The position numbers were made by a program, and so were the translations under genes. From the NCBI GenBank assembly GCA_019321725.1, contig CM033121.1, forward strand, positions 15,562,001 to 15,626,000: a DNA stretch of 64,000 nt, in the 5' to 3' direction. Below, piece by piece: positions 32,432 through 45,159 of this stretch. The notes under the pieces were generated by a model. It made no database searches. It saw only the letters and a program-made list of their open reading frames with translations, and was not told where the DNA came from. This stretch comes from Paulownia fortunei (lineage: Eukaryota; Streptophyta; Magnoliopsida; Lamiales; Paulowniaceae). Each line of letters starts with the position of its first letter. Position 1 is the stretch's first letter.

Positions 32432-34566
32432 TATTAGAGTAGTGTCCGGCGTGCTAATTAGATTGTACGTCATTTATATTCTTGTATTTGTAAAAATAAT
32501 CTTTTTCAAATCATATTAATAAAATAGACAAATTTCTTTATCTTTAATTGTATCTTGTAATTAGATAAATTCTCTGACCAAACTTAGCTACGGGACATGG
32601 TCAAGCATTTGATGGTGATCATGGAATATGTCTCTATGCATTTGGTCTTAAATTAGTTCTGAGTCAAGGGTTTTTTGAGATAGGACATCGAATAACCCAA
32701 TAGACTTGCACATACGATACATGCTCGCATGATGAGGATGTTTCGCTCCATAGACATTGACGTAGTGACGCTAGTGTATGTATGCGAGTGTTTGTTAGGG
32801 AACAGGCCTACTGAAAATTTTTAATTGGAAACTTGTTTATCGAAATAAGAATTTATATGTTACGATAGTACATGATTAGTTCTTTGACTTGAGATACCAT
32901 GGTAGCCTTGTGCATGTCGTGCTTTATTTTGATGTATCTTCTAATTACCTAACAATCACAAAGGGGATACATTGAATGTTGTATTAATATGTTTGAAGGT
33001 TAATGAGTGGTCAACAAAGGATCACTCACTTGTCTAGCAGAACAAGTGAATCTCCTATGTTTTTATAGTTCATGACTCAGAAGTCCTTAACCAATGTAGG
33101 ATGAATGTTAGACGGGGGTTTTCTAACGATTCGTCATGAGTCATTGAAACTTGAAATGGAATCATAGTTATTGAGAAATTAGGGTTTTGACTATTAATTC
33201 ATGCTCTAGATTAAATCGGAAGATTAGTTGATGGAATGATCTTACGTGTATGATACTTATAATTAAAATAGGTTCACTCGCTATTTCATCGAAGTCTAGG
33301 TAGTCATGATACACTTGCAAGACTTGTGAGTTTCTTGAAATTAAGGAGTTAATTTCAAGTGGATTAATTAATTGAATTAATTAATCAAAATAATTATTAT
33401 TCATAAGTTGCAAATGTTGCAAGCTCACTGCTAACTTAGTTATGAACGTAAAGGGTCACATAAAATTTGAGATGAAATATTTCTAATTTAAGAATTGATT
33501 CAAGGGGTTGGATCCAATTAATTAATGGAGATTAATTAATTGGGGCTTAAATTAATTCAAGAAGTTAAATTAATTATTCAATTAAATAATTAAATTATTT
33601 AATTGGACCTAATAAGATTAGGGAACCCAATTAAAGTGAAATAATTATTTGATTGAATTAAATTAATTGTGTAGTTCATAAATTAATTTAATTAATTTAC
33701 TCAATTAAATAATCAGATTATTTAATTGGGCCTAATTTGATTAGGTGAGCTGGATGGAATTAATTAATTGAATTTGGGCTAAGACAATTAGTTGGATTAA
33801 TTATAGAATTTAATTTTGAGTCTAAGCCCAATTCACAAAGGCTCATTAGGAGAGGCCTATGAAGGTGGTTGAAAAAGGATGGAAAGTCAAGAGTTTAGAA
33901 TTCTTGGAAACCTTAAATATCTAGGAAAGATATGAAATGGATAAAGTTGGAAAAAGTTTAGATAATCCAAAATATCTTCCAACCAATCATAAGGAGACAC
34001 AAAATACAAGAGTGTGACTCTTGGAATTTTGAGTCCCCTATTTAAACATCATGATCGAAAATTATAGGGAGAATTTTTGTCCCTCTAATTTTCGGCCATA
34101 TAGAGAGAGAGAGAAGAAATATTATTTATTCATTCATCCTTTTTTCCCACCAAAAATTTCATCTTTTATTTTAAGTATTAATTCTTTTATCACAAGTTGA
34201 TTATAAGAATTAATATTCTCTATACACGCTACATAAACTAGGTTAGAAAAGAAATCAAAATTGCTACCGAAATTTTAATTTTGTGTTCTTGCTCAAAGTG
34301 TGGATCACTTTAGAGGGGAGACGCGTGGATCCCTATGAACCAAATTCAGAAAATGGGCTAGCAATTATTGCTTCATACCCTACGATAGTCGGAGTGCATA
34401 GAAAGGTATGAATCGGAACTTTAATTATTTTACTACAACCATTGAAAATTGCAAGATCGTTAGAAATCGCATCGAATCTGGGGTATTACTATAATTATTA
34501 TGTTGTGATGTTTTTAAAAATTTTAATTTTTTGCTGCGCATACCCCGAGAAAATGCAAACCCAACA
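32432..34566 (+). repeat. Copia 5' LTR, 2135 bp
   Basis: Starts TATTAGAGTAG (TGTTAGAATAG in the minus-strand copy at 62314) and ends AACCCAACA before the PBS. Rich in TTAATTAATT palindromes at 33360-33780, so it can fold strongly. Related copies lie at 52025-53993, 53994-56218 and 60290-62314. Confidence 0.88.
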
Positions 34567-34567
34567 A

Positions 34568-34580
34568 TGTTATTAGAGCC
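34568..34580 (+). other. Copia primer binding site, mutated iMet type
   Basis: TGTTATTAGAGCC one base after the LTR end; the standard form is TGGTATCAGAGCC. Two substitutions. Confidence 0.75.
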
Positions 34581-35867
34581 ATGATTTACGCAATTCCAAT
34601 TGGATTTGATTTATGCCTGTGAATTTAGTTGTTAAATTTTAATTGATTTATTGTAATTCTGATTGGGATAAAATTATTTTATAATTAATTTAATTATTAA
34701 ATAGAATATGTATGATTGAAATTGATTCGATCAGAAGAAAAAGCAATTCATGGCATGACACCAGGCAGCGCGCGCGCCGGTAGAGCGTGGGGGCAACCCA
34801 CACACGTCGGCAGCACGTGCAGCGTGCTGCTGGCTGCGCGTAAGCAGTGCACTATGCGCATCGGCGATGTGCCGGGTGTGCGATGCGTAGGGATGATGGA
34901 TATCCTCGTCGTGTTGAATTACAAAATTTAATTTTTTTATTTTATAATAAAAGTGTTAATTTTTAAATTTTGAAAATGGGGTTTTTCTTGAAAAATCGAG
35001 ATTTTATCAAGTCGTGAAATTACAATTTAAAAGGATTGTAAATTTACATACTTTAATAAATTCATGTGAGGTATTTATTAGTATGTATGGGATGATCATG
35101 GAACCATTCTGACCAATGTGATTGGATTTATTTATCTTTGAATTTTTGGAATAGAGCCTGTTAGTCTCTTATTCTTTCCTTGTATATACTTTACATTTTT
35201 TAAATAAGAGTAGAATAAGGTGAGGTTTTTCTTTTTGCTTTTTAGTGGACAAGAAGAAGGACTAAGACGAAAAATCAAGAGAAGACCCATGAATGTATGG
35301 GATATATTCATGTAATAGAAATTAGTTTCTATTTCCATTCTGATACCTTTAGATTGACCTAGATCCATTTTTGGCTCAAATGGATTGCATAGGATTGGCT
35401 CATGATCATCCGAATTATGTATGTATTAGCATGTGTAGTGTTTATTTAATATTTTCAAATGATATGATTGCCGTCAATTGAACGCAAATTTACTAAATAA
35501 ACCAAGATTAAAATTGATGAGGTCTTGGTTAAAATAAATACCCCATATGAATTAGAAAATTCAAGTAAAGAAATTTTTGAATTTTGATTTCAAACAAATA
35601 TGGATAAAATTGGGTTGGACCTAATAATCCATGTCTACCATCAAAAGTAGTTGACATGACGATGCTATCTTATTTTGTCATTGGCCATGAGTCGTGGAAT
35701 GACTCTGTAATGGAAAGTTGTAATCTCTACTAAGCATAGTGATGATGGGATGGACTCGTCTCTGCATTGGTCATGAGTCGTGGAATATTTTGATGCTCTA
35801 TCTACATGAATGTTTGATAGGTTTTGCTTGACACTTAGTACCATATGGGCTCATAAAATTGGGGTAT
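34581..35867 (+). other. Copia untranslated leader
   Basis: No convincing ORF. A GC-rich patch lies at 34757-34913 (see findings). A CATGAGTCGTGGAAT motif occurs twice, at about 35687 and 35771. The leader is cut by the solo LTR at 35868 and goes on from 38777 to about 39058. Confidence 0.6.
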
Positions 35868-38771
35868 TGTCACAACCTCCCAACAATATGTATACATATA
35901 TGTGTAAACAACCTGTGCAACATAATCTGCGCATGTACGCGTGTGTATAACTTTTTTTTCTAGCTAGTTAGTTTAACAAAACATTGATAAAAGTAAAATG
36001 TTTTCACATCCTGTAACACTATATATACATAGGTAGTTATTAAAATATTACCAAGGTCTATCAAAATCATCACAAACTCAAACTCTCTATCACAAAGGAG
36101 TTTTAAAAGTGATATACAGGATAAAGCCACTAATATATTACAGTAAACTATAAAATCAAAAGCACATCCCACAAAATAGCCCAACAGGTCGTCATTCAAG
36201 TACATTGATCTTTGAAAGCCTGTAGGAGCTCCACTGCCAGCCCAGTAAACTAGAGGTCTCAAGTCTCATCATGCTCACCTACAATGCATGAACTAAATGA
36301 GCTAACGCCCAATAAGTAAAAATCATGCATGACAAGAGTATGGTATAAAATCTCATGCAACTCATCTCTAAGATATGATGCTATAAATGTGTCAAATTTG
36401 AGTACTCATAAATTAAAGAGTTTTTATTAAAAAATCACTTCATTTTATTGGACCCTTGACCCACCTACTATGTACCGGAAAGAGTTCTGCACTATATCAA
36501 TAATCAAATGGCCATAACAAATTGGACTCGGTCTAGGAGCCATCTCTAGGATCACCAGAGGTCTACCGCGTGTCTTCTCCTGTGATCCTTCAGAAGTCTT
36601 TCTACCAGCAGAGTCAATAAGGGTACAATCAAGCGGTCCACCCTCTCGTGACCACCAGAGGCACATCCCCTATCAACCCCTATGATCCTCCGGGAAGTAA
36701 CACTCATGGAGCCCCTATCACATTAGCACACCTCGCATGCCTCGGTACACTAGTAGTGGCCAACCAAAATACTTTCTTTCTGAAAATCATGTCTCAAATC
36801 ATAAAGTGCATGCAAGAACCTCCACTATACTCATATGCCGTGCATGCACATGTAAATGCTCATGAATTGTATGTTCAATATGAAATGCAAGTTATCTTGT
36901 TTTCAACATGTTTCCAAAATCATAAAACTCTTAAGGTACATATTATAATTGTCATCCAATCAATTTAAATTTCATCAACACATTAGATATAAATATTTCA
37001 AGATATACTATGTTCATGCATTGTAGTTACAAATGGATCTTTACTTACCTTTCACTTGGTTAGTGGCTTAATCTAGATTTGTTTAGTGTTCCCCTCTAAT
37101 GTTAGATGCAAAATAGTCTGTAATATTATCCAACATCAAGTACTATTTTCAATTTGGCAAGTTGAAAGCATAAAATATCATATTAAGACCTTAAACATTA
37201 AGCTATTTAGGTAATAATCAAGCTTTTACAAACTAGAATCCAATCTAGTCCCTCAAATACCTTAATTTTTCATCTTAGATGCATGTAAACATCATATAAT
37301 TAAAGTATTATAACTCTAATATCATGTACCTAATTGTTAACACTCAATAGCAACATGTCTAGATTGAAATATGATAAGTTATCAAATAGGACAAATTCAC
37401 ATTTTCCTATTTTTCTTATTATCCAATTTAGTTGCATGATAATTTTGACATCCCTGAGCATATCCAATCACTCTCAAATTTTTACTACACTTAGCTAACA
37501 TGCATAGAAATGTAATCATATTTTATAATTGCCTAAAATCACTAATTTACCTCAGCAAAACCAGCCCACTTATCACAACACAAAACTGTAAGTTCTATCA
37601 TGACAGTTTTTAGTGTCTTTTAAATATCAAGCCATGTTTCAATTTATAACCTCTCCAAAATTACATACATCACTAAAATCATATAAACACATATATGGTG
37701 CAATATATAGGTTTCAATCAAGTTATTACACATATATAAAGCTTTAAAAATAAAACTCAGGAAGTATACAATTTCTGTCCCCAGTGATTTCTATTGTGAT
37801 TTTGTAACTAAAAATTCCTCTTTTGTGAATTATAAGACCATAAATAGCATCCTAACATGATTATAAACCATAATAGAAGATTAAAAAATCATAAACCCTC
37901 AAATAATTCAAGAACTTAAATAAAAAGCATGAGTTAAGCTCACATATGCACAAATTTAAGCTTCTACTTGTTCCTCCTTACTTCCCTTTGCTTCCTTCAC
38001 TTTTTTCTTTACTTGAAATCACTTGAGAGCAACTTCTAAAATTTAATATGAAGGTTTGGGAGGTGAAATAACTCAGAAAATAGTTTTTGGTCGTGGTTTA
38101 AGGATAGAAATGAAGAAAAGTTGAGGTGGTAGCTTAAGTTGGCAAAGCTTGACGTGGCAAAGCTTGAGGTGTCAAGTGGTGGTTCAAATATGATATTATT
38201 CACACCTTATACAGCTGTAATCTAGTGTTTCTGAATATTTATTTATCTATTTAAAACCTATTTAATTTCCATAAGATTGGATAATAAATGTTTGTCCTAA
38301 TTTCTTAATCGTTCATTCGGTCTCTAATCGATTGACACTCAATTCTTAAATGATTGTCTAGTTTGCATATACACATATGGACCTTGTAATATGATACTTA
38401 AATCATATTATATCATGTTCAATATCCCAAGTATATTAATTCATGGATGTATACTTTTAAAACACTTCGATCTAACTGAATCGAATCATATAAGCTTACT
38501 AGTAGTACCTTTAACACTTCTAAAATTATAACATATAACCTATGAATATCCAATATATTGACCAATCTATTCTTTTTCTTATTTAAATATAGAATTACTT
38601 AATTAGGTTATGGGATCTCAACCACTAACATCAAGTGATAGCATTAGAGCTACAATGATTAAGAATGCTATGAAAGATGCCATGTAGATGTTAATGCAAA
38701 TTAGCATATAAGTAGCATGTAGTGCATGAATCATATTGGTCAAGTGAGTAGTGTGAGACTTGGGTATTACA
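35868..38771 (-). mobile_element. Solo LTR, Tekay-type gypsy, 2904 bp
   Basis: On the minus strand it runs from TGTAATACCCAAGTCTC to GGGAGGTTGTGACA. It is closely similar to the LTRs of the gypsy element at 40996-51107 (for example 37020-37200 versus 41930-42110). GGTAT flanks both sides (35863-35867 and 38772-38776) as a perfect 5-base target-site duplication. No internal sequence is left, as expected from recombination between two LTRs. Confidence 0.92.
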
Positions 38772-38776
38772 GGTAT

Positions 38777-39058
38777 ATAGGAAGAGGTGAGGTAAAGAAT
38801 CTTGAGGGTTGCATGGAGATACAATCGTTAAAAGTTAATTACCTTTTAATATATTTTATGGGCTCATAAAATTGGGGCATACGACATATTGATTGGGCCT
38901 CAAGCCCACTAAGAAATAAGATTTTCCAAATTGCCATTATAGGGTAATGGAATTCGAATAAAATAATGGGAGATATTTATTATTTAAGACCTTTTTATAA
39001 ATGAATATAATTTTGAAAGAATGATAATTTTTTACCTCGTTTAAATTTGTGATTGTCT
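38777..39058 (+). other. Copia leader, continued
   Basis: Non-coding. Contains a second copy of ATGGGCTCATAAAATTGGGG (38858-38877), which also ends just before the solo LTR (35845-35864). Confidence 0.55.
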
Positions 39059-39890
39059 ATAAATCCACTTGCATCAATTCTTGAAGCAAATAAATTAACT
39101 GGTCCCAACTATGTCGATTGGTTGAGAACCTTTGGATTGTTCTAAAAAAGAGATTACATATTTGATGTGATCCCACCATCGGCTGCACCAGAAGACTCCA
39201 GTGAGGATGAGCATGCAGATTATCACAAGCTGGTTGATGATGATCTACAAGCGCGATACTATATGATGGCATCGATGTTAAATGGGTTGCAGAGGCAACA
39301 TGAGATACATGCTCATGCGCATGATATCTATGTTCACTTACAAAAGTTGTATGGTGAATATACCAGGTAGGCGAGATATCAAACCTCAAAAGAGCTTCCC
39401 AAGACCATATGATGGAGGGCTCTTCAGTCCATGATCATGAATTGAAGATGATAGGCCTGATTGAAAGGCTCAAGTTATTTGGAGTTGTTATGGATAACGA
39501 GCTCTATTTGGATCTCATCCTGCAGTATTTGCCTCCATTGTTTGACATCTTCGTTGTCAACTTCAACATACATAAAATGGAAAGTAGTCTTGTTGACTAG
39601 TTACCATATTGAAGAAGGCTGAGTTCACTATGAAGAAGATCAAGCTGGTCATGCTTGTTGGATCCTCATCCAACTCAAAGGTTGCAAAGCCCAAGAGAAA
39701 GAAGGGGACAGAAAAGCGTTCCTCAAAATCCATAGGCATGAAGCCAACAGGTGGGGCCTCCAAGAGTTCCAACAAGACCGATGACAAGTGCTACTACTAT
39801 GACAAAATTGGGCATTGGAAGAAGAACTGTAAGGAGTACCTTACGAGCCTGAAGAATTTAGGTATTTATTTTGTTGAAGTTAAATTATCA
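39059..39890 (+). pseudogene. Copia gag
   Basis: Gag coats the element RNA. Wording: LEANKLTGPNYVDWLRTFGL then stop, DVIPPSAAPEDSSEDEHADY, LVDDDLQARYYMMASMLNGL, HDIYVHLQKLYGEYTR, then after a stop MIGLIERLKLFGVVMDNELY, LDLILQYLPPLFD, AEFTMKKIKLVMLVGSSS, a basic stretch and a zinc knuckle at 39787-39828. The knuckle reads CYYYDKIGHWKKNC, so the second Cys of CCHC is Tyr. No start codon is kept before the first conserved residues. Confidence 0.88.
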
Positions 39891-40110
39891 GTTAACGATG
39901 CTTCTTGGGCATTGGATACCGGCTGTGGGTCTCATCTTTGCAATGATTTGCAAGTGATGGCAAGAAGCATGAAGCTAAGTAGAGGAGAGACAGTCCTGCG
40001 GTTAGGGAATGGGTCAAAGGTTGTTGCATTAGCCATAGGAAGTGTCAACTTAGCTTTAGAAAATGGAGTAGTTTTAGTTTTAAACAATTGTCTTTATGTT
40101 CCATAGATAG
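39891..40110 (+). pseudogene. Copia protease
   Basis: ALDTGCGSHLCNDLQVMARS carries the DTG active site of a retropepsin-type protease, followed by VLRLGNGSKVVALAIGSVNL and VLVLNNCLYVP. This is the usual copia protease length and wording. A TAG at 40104 ends the frame just after NCLYVP, where the family normally runs on. Confidence 0.85.
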
Positions 40111-40995
40111 TTAAAAATATTATCTCCATTCCTATTTTGGATGGAGAAGGTTTTACTTTTTCAATAAAACATGAAAGTTGTTCTATTTTTAAAGATTTAG
40201 TTGTGATCACCTCTGGCATAGTGATGAATGGTTTATATTCTATTACTCCCCATAACTCATTTTTTCATGTTCAACAAAATAAAAGAGAAATAGATAATCA
40301 TAGTTCCCAACTCTTATGGCTTGCTAGATTAGGTCATATCTCTGAGAAGATAATTCGTAAGTCGGCCCAATTGCTCAATCTTTAGAAAGAGCAAGAAATG
40401 CCAACATGTGAGTCATGTCTCAAATGGAAGATGATCAAATTACCATTTGTTGGACAAGTGGAGTGAGCCAAAGATCTATTGGATTTGATCCATTCATATG
40501 TATGTGGGCCACTAAGTGTTAGTGCTCGTGGGAACTATCACTACTTTATAACTTTTACCGACGATTATTTTAGGTATGGTTATATCTACCTTATGAGGTA
40601 CAAATCTGAAGCGTTTGAAAAGTTCAAAGAATTCAGATTTGAGGTGGAGAAACAAACTGAGCTAAGTATCAAGGCTCTTCGATCAGATCGAGAAGGTGAA
40701 TACTTGAGCACAGAGTTTCTTGATTATCTGAAAGAAAATGAGATTCTCTCTCACTTGACTCCTCTTATTACTCCTGAACTCAACGGAGTTGCGGAGCGTA
40801 AGAATCAAACCTTGTTGGATATGCTTCGATTGATGATGAGTTTCACTAGGCTTCCTCTTTCATTTTTTGGGCTATACTCTAGAAACGGCGACATATCTAT
40901 TAAATAGAGTGTCATCAAAGTTGGTGCCCAAAACACCATATGAGATGTGTTGTGAGAAACCACCCTCTTACAAATACCTTAGGGTATGGAGGTGT
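40111..40995 (+). pseudogene. Copia integrase, part 1
   Basis: Pre-integrase zinc region: LWLARLGHISEKIIRK (His kept; usually LWHxRLGH, so one His is Ala) and CESCLKWKM. Core: first Asp in ITFTDDYFRYGYIYL, second in ALRSDREGEYLS, third block PELNGVAERKNQTLLDMLRL with the Glu kept. Stops at 40383, 40465 and 40905 break the frame. The last codons read RVWRC at 40984-40995 and are cut by the gypsy element. Confidence 0.9.
40991..40995 (+). repeat. Target-site duplication GGTGT of gypsy 2 (right copy 51108-51112)
   Basis: GGTGT is found on both sides of the element, five bases, perfect. Removing one copy and the element restores the copia integrase reading frame. Confidence 0.95.
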
Positions 40996-43663
40996 TGTAA
41001 CACCCACTACTCAACAACTATATATAAAATATAATTTGACATGATTGAATTTGTGTGTACATGAGATTTTTTTTTTTTTTGTAACATTTTAAGAAAAGGT
41101 AAATCACTTTTTACACGCACAACCCTGTTTAAAATACTTCCTCACATATGTCATGTATATAGCAGGATCAATATTTATATAAAAGCACAACTCTCACAAC
41201 GACCACAATATTTACATATTTGTTTACAGTAAAGTTTTAAAAACAAAATACAGTGTCAGTCTCAAAATATTATACAACAGACTCAGAATATAACAAGCAA
41301 CAAAATAGCCCAACAAGTCGTCATCCATGTACATACACCCTCAGACACCTGCAGGAGCTCCAACAGCCACCTAGCCAGCAAAAGATGCTTCAAGCATTAT
41401 CGTGCTCACCTACAATGCATAAACTATATGAGTTAATACTTAGCAAGTAAAGATTATGCATGTCAAAGAATAATCCACAATATCAATTCATGCATCTCAA
41501 AATGCTATGCCCACAATGCAATTCCATTCATCAAAACATTTTCCTCAAAATCATTTCTTTCTTGGGCCCCTGACCAATGCTACTATCCTAGGCATCGGAA
41601 AAGAGCTCTGCACACCACCATAATCTAATGGCCAATAATGATATAAGCATGCAAATCCATGCATACTCATAAGCATGCAAATCCATGCACGCGAACCTGC
41701 AAATCCATGCATGCTTCGATGCACTAGTAGTGGTCAGCAATATATTTTCCTTTCTCAAAATCATGCCGTGCAATAAAAGATTTATCACAATGCTTATATA
41801 TGATGCATCCACGTGCCAATGCCCATGAATGTATGCTCAATGGACATGAATTATAGTAATGTGTGCCCTCTGCTATGCACATATGATCTATGATATGACA
41901 TATCAATCACACATTTACTATGTCTATGCATTGTAGTTGCAAATGAATCTTTATTTACCTTTCACTTGGTTGGTGGCTTAGTCTAGATTTGTTTAATACT
42001 CCTCTCCAACCTTAGATGTAAAATAGCCGTAATATTACCCAACATCAAGCACCATTCCCAATTTGGCAAGTTGAAAGCACAAAATCACATACTAAGACCT
42101 TAAACACCAAGCTATCTAAATGACAATCAAGTTTTTACAAACTAGAACCCAATATAGTCCCTCAAATACTTTATCATCACTCTAATAGCATGTACCTAAT
42201 TGTTATAACTCAATAGCAACATGTTTAGGCTGAAACATGCAAAGTTATCAAATGGGACAGATTTAAATTTTCATATTTTCCTGTTGTCCAATTTAATTAC
42301 ATGCTAACTTTGACATCCTTAAATATATCCAATCACTCCCAAATGTTTATCACACTTAGATAACATGTAGAGAAATGTAACCATATTTTATAATTTCCTA
42401 AAATCACTGATTTACCTCAGCAAAATCATCCCAATTATCACAGCATAGAAACTGCAAGTTCTATCATGACAGTTTTGAGGGTCTCTTTAAATACAAAATC
42501 ATATTTCAATTTATAACCTCTCTAAATTTGCATACATCACCTAAACTCATATATAAACACATATATGGTGAAATATATAGGTTTTAATCAAGTTATTATA
42601 TATATATATAAAGCTTTAAAAACAAAAACCAGCAAGTATGTAGTTTCTGCCCCTAGTGATTTATATTGTGATTTTGCAACTAAAAATCCTTCTTTTGTGA
42701 ATTATAAGACCATAAATAACATCCTAACATGGTTATAAAAAATAATAGAAGCTTTATAAATCATAAACCTTCAAATAAATCAAGAATTGAAATCAAAACA
42801 TGAGTTAAGCTCACCTATGCATAATTTTCAGTTTCTACTTGCTCCTTCTTACTTCTCTTTGCTTCACATTTTTTTTACTTGGAATCACTTGGGAGCAACT
42901 TCTAAAATTTAATAAGGAGGTTTTGGAGGTGAAATAGCTCAGAAAATAGTTTTTGGTCGTGGTTCAAGGATATAAATGAAGAAAGGTTGAGGTGGTAGCT
43001 TGAGAATGCAAAGCTTGAAGTGGCAAGGCTTGAGATGTCAAGTGGTGGTTCAAATCTGATGTTACACACATCTTATACAGCTGTAATCTAGCGTTTCTCA
43101 TTATTGATTTATCTATTTACAATCTATTTTAATTTTCATACGATCGGATAATAAATTCTACCCTAATTTTCTAATTATTCATTCGATCTCTAAATCGATT
43201 GGCATCCGATTCTTAAATGATTGTCTTGTTAGCATTTTTAAAATTATATGCACATATGGACCTTGTAATATGGTGCTTAAATCACATTATATCATGTCCA
43301 ATATCCCAAGTATGTTAATTTACAAATATATACTTTTGAAATAACTTGATCAAATCAAATTAAACCGTATAAACTTACTAGTGACACCTTTAACACTTCT
43401 AAAAATTATAACGTGTAACCTAGTAACATTCATCATATTGATACCTAATTTTCTTCTTATCCCAATGTAGAATTGACCAATTAGGTTAGGGGGTCGATAA
43501 TCAATGTCGTGCGAGAGCTTCAAAATTAAATTTAATGATTAAGAACTCCGTATAAAATAAAATAAATTATATGATGTCAATATCAATGCAAATAACACGC
43601 AATTAACATGTAATGTATCAATCATATTTGACCAGGTGAGTAGTGAGAGGTTTGGGTATCACA
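40996..43663 (-). repeat. Gypsy 2 3' LTR, 2668 bp
   Basis: Minus strand from TGTGATACCCAAACC to GTGGGTGTTACA. Contains a short array of GCAAATCCATGCA units at 41646-41712. Similar throughout to the solo LTR at 35868-38771. Confidence 0.92.
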
Positions 43664-43676
43664 TCCTTCCCTCCTT
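43664..43676 (-). other. Gypsy 2 polypurine tract
   Basis: AAGGAGGGAAGGA on the minus strand, immediately before the 3' LTR start. Confidence 0.8.
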
Positions 43677-43679
43677 ATA

Positions 43680-44105
43680 AAAATTTCATCCTTGAAATTT
43701 CACTTACCGAAAAAGTTCAGGATACTTAGTTCTCATTTCATCCTCCCTTTTCCAAGTGGCCTCTTGTACCGATTGGTTTCTCCATAACACTTTAACCAAT
43801 GGAATCCATTTATTTCTCAGCTGTTTCACTTCTCATAACAAAATCTATACAGGCTTTTCTTCGTAGCTCAAATCTACCTTTAATTCCACTAGTGCATTCT
43901 TCAGAATGTGAGAGGGATTAGCAATATATTTCCTCAGCATAGACATATGAAATATATTGTGTATTTGGGACATAGATGCCGGCAGATCCAATCTGTAAGC
44001 AACATCACCAATTCTTTCAATCACAGAGAATGTGCCAATATATTTGGGACTCAATTTCCCTTTCTTCCCAAACCGCATGATGCCCTTCATTGGTGCTACT
44101 TTCAA
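43680..44105 (-). pseudogene. Gypsy 2 integrase C-terminus and chromodomain
   Basis: LKVAPMKGIMRFGKKGKLSP, KYIGTFSVIERIGDVAYRLD, IHNIFHMSMLRKYIANPSHI and DLSYEEKPV in one 86-codon frame (44105-43845). After a stop come VKVLWRNQSVQEATWKREDE and KYPELFR, the chromodomain wording shared with gypsy 1. The chromodomain residues look intact, although the protein cannot be made. Confidence 0.88.
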
Positions 44106-44109
44106 AAAT

Positions 44110-45105
44110 GCCTAATCTCCTACCGCAAACTCCAGCACCCTTCTTCGTCGATCTGCATAACTTTTCTGCCGATTTTGGCAATTTGCATTCTTTATCGAAT
44201 TTATAACACGGCTTCTGTCATCTCTCGAATCATATCTGGGCCTAAAAGTTTCTTCTCACCAACTTCATCCTAGTGTATCGGAGACCTACACTTTTTGCCA
44301 TATAATGCTTCATAGGGAGTCATTCCAATGCTAGTCTGATAACTGTTGTTGTACGAAAACTCCACCAAAGGTAGGAATTTACAACACTAACCTTGGAAGT
44401 CTAATATACAGGCTCTGAGCATATCCTCCAATGTTTGTATTGTTCGTTCAGATTGCCCATCCATTTGAGGATGATATGCTATACTGAAATGATAATTGTG
44501 TTCCCAAAGCTTTGTGTAAACTCCTGTAAAAAATAGACAAAAATTTAGAATCTCTATCAGAAACTATAGACAATGGCACACCATGAAGTCTGACAATCTC
44601 CTAAATATATAATTGGGCATAGCAATTTATGGAATATGTAGAACATATGGAATCCCTGGTGATCCTTTCCCATTTTCATTCTAGAATGAGTAGAGGTTGT
44701 AAAGTCCCTGCGGGTCTTTGATGTTCGGTGTTGACATGTTAGACATTGCTCCATATGCTGGGCGATGTCCTTTTTCATACCCGGCCACCAATAATGTATT
44801 TTCAAGTCTCTATACATCTTGGTAGCCCCTGGATGTACTGAATAAGGGGTTGAATCTGCCTCTTTTAAAATATCTTCCCGAATGTTATCAATATTTGGCA
44901 CACAAAATGGCCATCTAAATTGTAAAATATCATTCTGAGTCATCTCAAATTCAGGAGACTTCCCTGCACCAACATCATTTCTCATCATGACGAGATATTC
45001 ATCATCTCGTTGCCCCTGTTTGATCTTATCAATTAGCGTAGGCTGAAGCATCAGAGCTGCCAACTTTGCCTCTATTAATCCTGTCTGTAAAATCTCTATA
45101 TTCAT
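44110..45105 (-). pseudogene. Gypsy 2 integrase, zinc domain and damaged core
   Basis: Spacer LMLQPTLIDKIKQGQ, then the HHCC domain YSVHPGATKMYRDLKIHYWW, MEQCLTCQH (both Cys kept). The core is damaged: the region with the first catalytic Asp is frameshifted and mostly deleted (44700-44600). The second survives as [20 protein letters not shown], and later parts as SNGWAI, VLLQQQLSDQHWNDSL-like shifted text and the K-V-SDTLG region. Not functional. Confidence 0.85.
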
Positions 45106-45159
45106 TTTCTACAACTCATTCATTTTTGATTTATGAATTAAAGCCATAACTATTGTACT

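Noticed and set aside
34716..34931. 71-codon ORF in the copia leader
   Set aside because: It merely crosses the GC-rich patch, where stops are rare; no protein-like conservation and no family member in mind.
35132..35368. 78-codon minus-strand ORF with a membrane-like segment
   Set aside because: Inside the copia leader, no conserved wording, length within chance for AT-rich DNA.
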